From Brevipalpus yothersi (taxonomy: Eukaryota > Arthropoda > Arachnida > Trombidiformes > Tenuipalpidae): a stretch of DNA of 64,000 nt. The DNA lies in assembly GCA_003956705.1 (NCBI GenBank), contig QZCP01000035.1, positions 248,001-312,000 on the forward strand, written 5' to 3'. The notes under the pieces were generated by a model that searched no databases, was not told the origin of the DNA, and saw only the letters and a list, made by a program, of their open reading frames with translations. Of the stretch, positions 58,779 to 64,000 are shown piece by piece. Both the position numbers and the translations under genes were made by a program. The first letter of the stretch is position 1; every line of letters starts with the position of its first letter.

Positions 58779-60758
58779 ATTGTCAAGATAATTTAAGCGG
58801 TCGAACCAATAGAAATGACCACCAGAATCGAAACCCACACCAACCGTCGAATAATGCTTCCAGATATCGTCTCTGTTTTACACGGCAAACAAGCTCTTAT
58901 ACCCTAAAAAAATCAATCAGCCGAGACAGGATCAACAGGAGGTAAATTGTTCAATTTCTTCAAAACAGTAATTTGAAAACACTTGACAACGTGAAAAAAA
59001 CGAAGCTGCATCAGTGGACTGAAGATTGGAAACTATTCATTTAACTTCATTCAACTTGAATGATTCAAGCGAGTTTGTTTTGATTGTTGGATGTTTAAAT
59101 TTGCAAGATCTTCCAAAACAGTCAGACTCACAAGTTGTTAGAGAGGTGAGCGGTTTAGATGAACTCTCTTCGAATCATGTGAAGAAAAAAGTTTTAGAAA
59201 TTCATTGAAGAATACACCAGAACCTTCGAGTAGTGCGATTATCTAGATTAAAATTGTGAACTTGACGAACGAAGCAAATGCTGAGAAGTATTTTTCTTTT
59301 GTCTTTTCCCTTCGTGGGTATGATTTCTCATTAAATTCCTTAATTATTTTCTCTCATAGAATAGGCTAAGATAAACAGCTTTTGAACATAAAAACTTCAA
59401 TTCATGAATCACACTGGATCCATGGATGGAGTGAAGTAATGAAGATAGGATCTCATTAAACTTTCGTTACTACTACACATGAAAGACTAGCCAATCTCAA
59501 TAGACTAATCCACTAGGTAGAGACTATGTTTCTTCCACTGAAAGCATCCTTCTACAATCAATCTTGAAGCCATTTCTTGATTGATTGAAAATCGTAGATT
59601 GACGAACTCTCTCAGTGAAATTTCTAATGACATAGAAGAAACATGAAGCAAACTAATTAGTTACATAAAGTTATACTTCAGAAAAGAATTGGAAGATTTT
59701 ACAAGATTATGAAATTGATTTATTTTAAAAGATCATGAAAATTCAAGAGAAAAGTTGCAGCGATTGCACAAATGTCAGATCAGAATTTTTTGGAACAGAT
59801 TGGCTTGGAAAATTTGCTCTCACTGTGAAAAAGTGGATTAGAATCTTGAAACACCATTCATAAGTAGTATAAAAGATTCCATTGAGCCTTTTTTTGTTCA
59901 ATGATCAAGGAAATTAACTCTGTCGAATGAAAGAACCGTCTGACTCGTGGCACTATCAGCGCACTTCCGGAATCTGAAGCAATCAATTCCTTTTTAGCCT
60001 ATCACATTTATTCAAGATCCTAAGAAACTCTGTTCACAATCTATCTCATTCAATCCATCATTCCACATGTTAACGAGCATTACCACCAGAATGGTAGAAT
60101 TAATATTATATCGAATTAGTTCTAACTCACCCTCCTCCCTCACAACAGTTGAAAATTTATTCTGGTATCACCAGCCCTCACCTCTCCCTCACTCTTTGCT
60201 TTACAAATCATTCACTAGATAATCTTTGATTGAAATGAAATCATCTTTTGCCAATTTGGTTCTTCCATCACTACTTGATTTTCGATAGGCCAGCATCATC
60301 ACCAATCGAATGTCCTCAAATATTTCATGATAAAGTTCGAATTTGGCGCTGTATTCTGAACACTTTTCATACGTCTGATCATGATGAAAGTGAATATACT
60401 TTCCACTGAACAGTGAAGAGAGAGAGAATAGTGTTGGTCTGGAAACGATGAATTCTGAGTGTTTTATCGAAATGAAATGAATTGTTTCGATAATATTTGC
60501 ATCATCTCTCTGGAGAATAAGTATTATATTATTTATTATTATTTTCTATTATGATTTTGTTTTTGTTAATTAATAAGTGAATCACTAATCATTCCATGTT
60601 GCTTATGGGAGATGGCTGCAACGTGCATATTGCCTTTAATGCCTACCATCAAGTTCTTGTCATCAATGTGATCATGTGATGCCATCGTTTAATTATGAGA
60701 CCATCAATTAAATCATGATATAATATATAATCATTGGTCATTTTATTTGTATTGGCTA
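58779..60758. other. Gene-free stretch between PSME3IP1 and the AP1AR-like gene
   Basis: 2 kb between diverging genes. No supported gene. It should hold both promoters. AT-rich with no long repeat. Confidence 0.55.
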
Positions 60759-61727
60759 ATGGGAACTTGCTTCGGAAAATGCACGTGCTCCTGTTGTGAT
60801 TGCCTTTTACTTCGATTCCAATCATCAAGACTTCTTGTTCATCGAACAGCGCCCACTGATCAAACTTTCGTGATGCGAGAACATAGTTCTACTGTTGAAT
60901 TCGAAAATCTTATGTATGATTATGATGCTCAGGTATGTTGAATCTCAGTATCGAATAATTTTTCTGATGATGCTGGAAATTTTTGGTCGATTCTTATTGC
61001 CTCAAAATTTAAGCATGTTGATGGGTGGTCTCAAGATGAAATGAGCAGATGTGAAACTCAATTTTGTTGTTTGCATTGTTTTATTATTACAGGAACCCAG
61101 TTCTTCGATGCTGAGGCTCCAGCCAAGGTAAGTGATTTGATTCAAATCCAATGTCACGATTCCTTAGTGTGTGAGCCTTTTTTTGTGTTCACTTATTGAC
61201 TGGGAAATTCATCGATCTCATTATGATACTATTCTTGCCTTATTGTAGCATTTCTTCCTGGTTCAAACTTAACGAAGATGAGTACAAAATTCCAACAATC
61301 AAGGTAAATAGATAAGAGTGTTTTTGAATATTAAATTCAAATTTTTCCTCTCTATTTTTATTCACTTCTCAATTTCTAACTATATTCACAGGTTCCAATG
61401 TTGAAAGATGGTAAAAAAGGTGATATCGTATCTCGTACTGAAGAAACCGATTCCAATGCTACGCGCACTGAATTACCGATAATGGATCCATTGCGAAGCT
61501 TTAATCGAGATGTAATCGAATTCACCAATCGTACAGCTACGGAAAACGATGATAGAGAATCAATACTATGGGAGCGTGAAAGTGTCAACAGTAGCAGTGA
61601 TGTAATGAATACAACCGAATTGGAGTGGGACGACTATGATTACCATGATAATATTTTCACCGAAGAAACTGACTCATTAATTAGAGAAATCGAGCAAATG
61701 ACAGCCAAAGCAATGGAAGAGAAGTAA
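60759..61727 (+). CDS. AP1AR: Gadkin/AP1AR-like AP-1 adaptor-associated protein
   Basis: Four exons: 60759-60932, 61093-61127, 61249-61303 and 61392-61727, giving 199 residues, phases consistent. The start MGTCFGKCTCSCCDCLLLRF is a Gly-Cys palmitoylation/myristoylation-type anchor like that of mammalian gadkin (MGNCCWTQCFGLLRK). It is followed by EHSSTVEFENLMYD, comparable to gadkin EHLTIEFENL. Near the C-terminus, TELEWDDYDYHDNIF resembles gadkin's acidic LEWE segments that bind the AP-1 gamma-ear. Gadkin joins AP-1 vesicles to kinesin-1 and restrains Arp2/3. This protein is shorter (human 302) and lacks the long central Glu/Lys coiled coil, so the kinesin-binding part may be absent. The exon at 61093 is only 35 bp. 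The assignment rests on the two end motifs and is moderate. Confidence 0.65.
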
Positions 61728-62353
61728 ATCATCATTTGAGCTTTGGCCAATATGACCTTATCTGATCATCCACACCTTCAATTTGCCTTCGATTTTCATA
61801 GCCTGGTGCATTGTAAATAAAGGGCTTCCCATCACCAAAACGGGGAACCATCATTAACATTAGCCATAAGCAAGGGCACTCTTATTCGCTGTCCATTCAT
61901 GTTTTGTTTTACTTCATTCTCTACTAAAATTATCGGCATCATGCAATCAAATCGCACTGCTTGCTGAATGATGAATAGTGCCCCAAATTTTTCCTCGAAC
62001 AAACATTCCTATCTCATTATATCTCATTATAATTTTCACTCACGCTCATGAATGTTTTTTTTTGTGGTTTTTGTTTTGAACCCCAATTTTCTCAATTTTA
62101 ACTATAATTTTTATTGTTTGCATTTGAATTGACCAGTTTTGTTTCTTGAGACGTGAATCTATGTCTAACAAAAAATACGCTTCCATAAAAATTAGCTTTT
62201 TTAACGACAATCTCATGTGATTCTCACTTCATTTCTCATGAATCAAAAGGAAAAATCTTTTCCAAAAAATGGATTCAGTAACAAATTCAAATCGAGGAGA
62301 ATGATAAATAAAAATTGCGGACAAATCATCTATGTTGAGAATTCAGTTGTATT
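61728..62353. other. Convergent 3' spacer
   Basis: About 630 bp between the AP1AR-like gene (+) and the right-end gene (-). It should hold both 3' UTRs. An AATAAA occurs near 61817. No gene is seen. Confidence 0.6.
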
Positions 62354-63996
62354 TTATTTGCTAATTTCATTATCTTTTTTAACGGGCAAAATGTTTGGGT
62401 TAGTTTTACTCATGTATTTTCTTTTATTTGAGGATCCATTCTTTCTCTTAGAAATTTTTTTCCTTCGCAATCTGGATATTTCATAATTCCTTCGAGGGTT
62501 TGGTTTAAATTCGAGCAATTCTTTCTTGATCAGTGGTTCAGAATGACTTTGATGTCTCACATGAAGCATACTACTTTGAGGACTGATATTAGCAGCATTC
62601 ATTTCATCACTTATCATCGGAAAAGATGATAAATGAGAAGGAAAACTCATTGAATTGGAAGACATTGGATAATGAAAGTTGAAAGGCCGTCGACGTGTTT
62701 TACCCTTTCTCAATCGACTGAATATCGCTGGAAAAGGTATACGATTTCCTTTTCGTTTACCAGATAGAGGATATCGACTGACTGGTGATGGAGGAATGAT
62801 AGGCATGTATGGATTCATATTGGGAGGTATGCCAAGAGGCAACTGATGTTGAAAAACTTGCGGTGCTTGAACAGATACCATCGGAGGTCGATCTGGACTA
62901 TACTTGACCATTTTTTGATAGTAGAAAGGCTTATAATCAGGATTGAATAAACTGGGATAGGCAAGGGTGTCCATTGAACCATGATATCTATTTGATAGGA
63001 TTTGGACAATGAATCAATTCAAATATGTAAGAAATAGAGATTTTTTAATGGTTGAAAAATCAAAGAAATGATAGAGAATAAAATAAAAGTTTTTCATTAA
63101 TGCTCAATTTCAACTGCTTCAATGGCTGATATTTTAAAAATTAAAATTAAAATTGTTCAGTCTAACGAAGAGAGCAATCTACGGCCAGGAGAATTTCTCT
63201 CACTTCCTATTTTCATCGATCAGCATGTGTATTTCTAGAACCTATGGAGGTGTCCAAAGTTATCTCCTATTTTTTCGACTTGGAAACTAAAATCCGTAAA
63301 ATCAATAAAATTCGGAAACACTCACCCTGGAGGGAAGATTACTCTACGCCACTGAATCGTAGCGAATCTTGGTTTTGGGTGTAAGTTGGGAGTTAAAGTT
63401 GGATTTGGAATGTTCTGACCACCGCAATTACCTGAGGTGTTGTTTTCAATTATCCTATTGTTATGATCTGGTTGATTATCGTTTCCCGCTGGAAGTATAA
63501 TTTCCTCATGAGTTTTCGATGATATTTCTTTGTTGGACAGCAAGGTATGATTTTTGAATTCAGCGAATGAGATTTTGTTCCGACCTTCGTTAACGTTCAT
63601 AACCAATGGCTGTGACCACAATGGCGGAGAACTAGAATTTAAAACAATTGGTTGCACTTTAGGTAATTCCAATTGATCTGGAGCTTTCGATACAGGCTTT
63701 GGGGCTGAAGAAATCGTTGTGATAGTAGAAATTGATGGAATCGGTAGTTTTGGAAGCAGCTCTATTTGACGAGGAGGTCCACCATTGATTGTGGTGACCT
63801 TGGAAGTTTTAATGTGTGTCACATTTGGAAGTGGTAATGAACTGTTGATACCCAAAAATTCATGAGCAAATTTAATTTCACTACTAGTTAAATCTGCCAG
63901 CACCTGAAAGCCAAATAAGCTGGAAGTGTGGATGATGAAGAATAAGAAATAATCGAATTTTGTGTACGGCACATTCCATAATCGAAATAATTCCAT
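62354..63996 (-). CDS. Basic, Pro/Ser-rich protein with N-terminal hydrophobic segment, unrecognised
   Basis: Two minus-strand exons, 63996-63326 and 62987-62354, about 434 residues, with the join in phase. The N-terminus has a hydrophobic run (YFLFFIIHTSSLFGFQVLA, about residues 16-34) that could be a signal peptide or anchor. Exon 1 then encodes a Ser/Thr/Pro-rich region with several N-glycosylation sequons (for example NSS, NVT, NHT, NTS) and ends at RRVIFPPG. Exon 2 is Pro/Tyr-rich (YMPIIPPSPVSRYPL) and ends with dense basic clusters (SRLRRKKISKRKNG). There is almost no cysteine. I know no matching family. An extracellular matrix or secreted role is inferred from composition only. The start codon is 4 bases from the window edge, so upstream exons cannot be excluded. 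Confidence 0.68.
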
Positions 63997-64000
63997 GATG

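Overview
The window is eukaryotic nuclear DNA from an animal, most likely an arthropod. The evidence is an AT-rich background, spliced genes with mostly 50-100 bp GT-AG introns, a tRNA-Tyr with an intron in the anticodon loop, metazoan-only families (SHOX-type homeobox, FUZ, BORCS5, gadkin-like), a decayed CYP3-clan P450, an arthropod-type nrf-6-like acyltransferase and an arthropod-looking ribosomal protein L8. Very long (GA)n/(TC)n tracts recur throughout. A mite or another small-genome chelicerate is my best guess; that is inference, and nothing in the window fixes it. All exon coordinates were deduced by eye from homology, reading frame and splice sites.

Region 1-7.6 kb is gene-poor and contains debris: palindromes near 1.6 kb, a cytochrome P450 pseudogene that has lost its haem-ligand cysteine (2983-4451), tRNA-Tyr (5984-6072), and a detached first piece of the Golgi tether subunit COG7 (6629-7048). 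Region 7.6-31 kb is dense and housekeeping: ariadne-2 (ARIH2), peroxisomal acyl-CoA oxidase ending in SKL, a Tyr/Pro-rich secreted protein, SIRT4, a 5S-rRNA-like element, glucosidase I (MOGS), a possible tiny secreted peptide gene, the planar-cell-polarity effector FUZ, MMADHC (cobalamin), NOP14, and a carboxypeptidase D with two catalytic domains but three transthyretin-like domains. MMADHC and NOP14 diverge from a 415 bp spacer that carries a perfect 26 bp palindrome.

Region 33-36 kb holds cyclin C (+) and ribosomal protein L8 (-), facing each other. Region 36-48.5 kb is a sparse, microsatellite-rich area around a seven-exon SHOX-family homeobox gene; it includes an assembly gap of 252 N inside a (GA)n tract. 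Such gene-poor flanks are typical around developmental regulators.

Region 48.5-64 kb holds a multi-exon nrf-6-like membrane acyltransferase whose predicted reading frame breaks once. It is followed by a compact run of four minus-strand genes (MTHFS, TVP23, BORCS5, PSME3IP1/FAM192A), a gadkin/AP1AR-like gene (+), and an unrecognised basic, proline-rich, possibly secreted protein (-) at the right edge. Several products act in membrane traffic (COG7 fragment, TVP23, BORCS5, AP1AR-like), but nothing suggests they form a designed cluster. I found no CRISPR array, no prokaryotic operon and no intact transposon. The best leads for novelty are the carboxypeptidase D architecture, the small secreted peptide candidate, the 5S-like element, the palindromic divergent promoter and the hairpin behind MTHFS.
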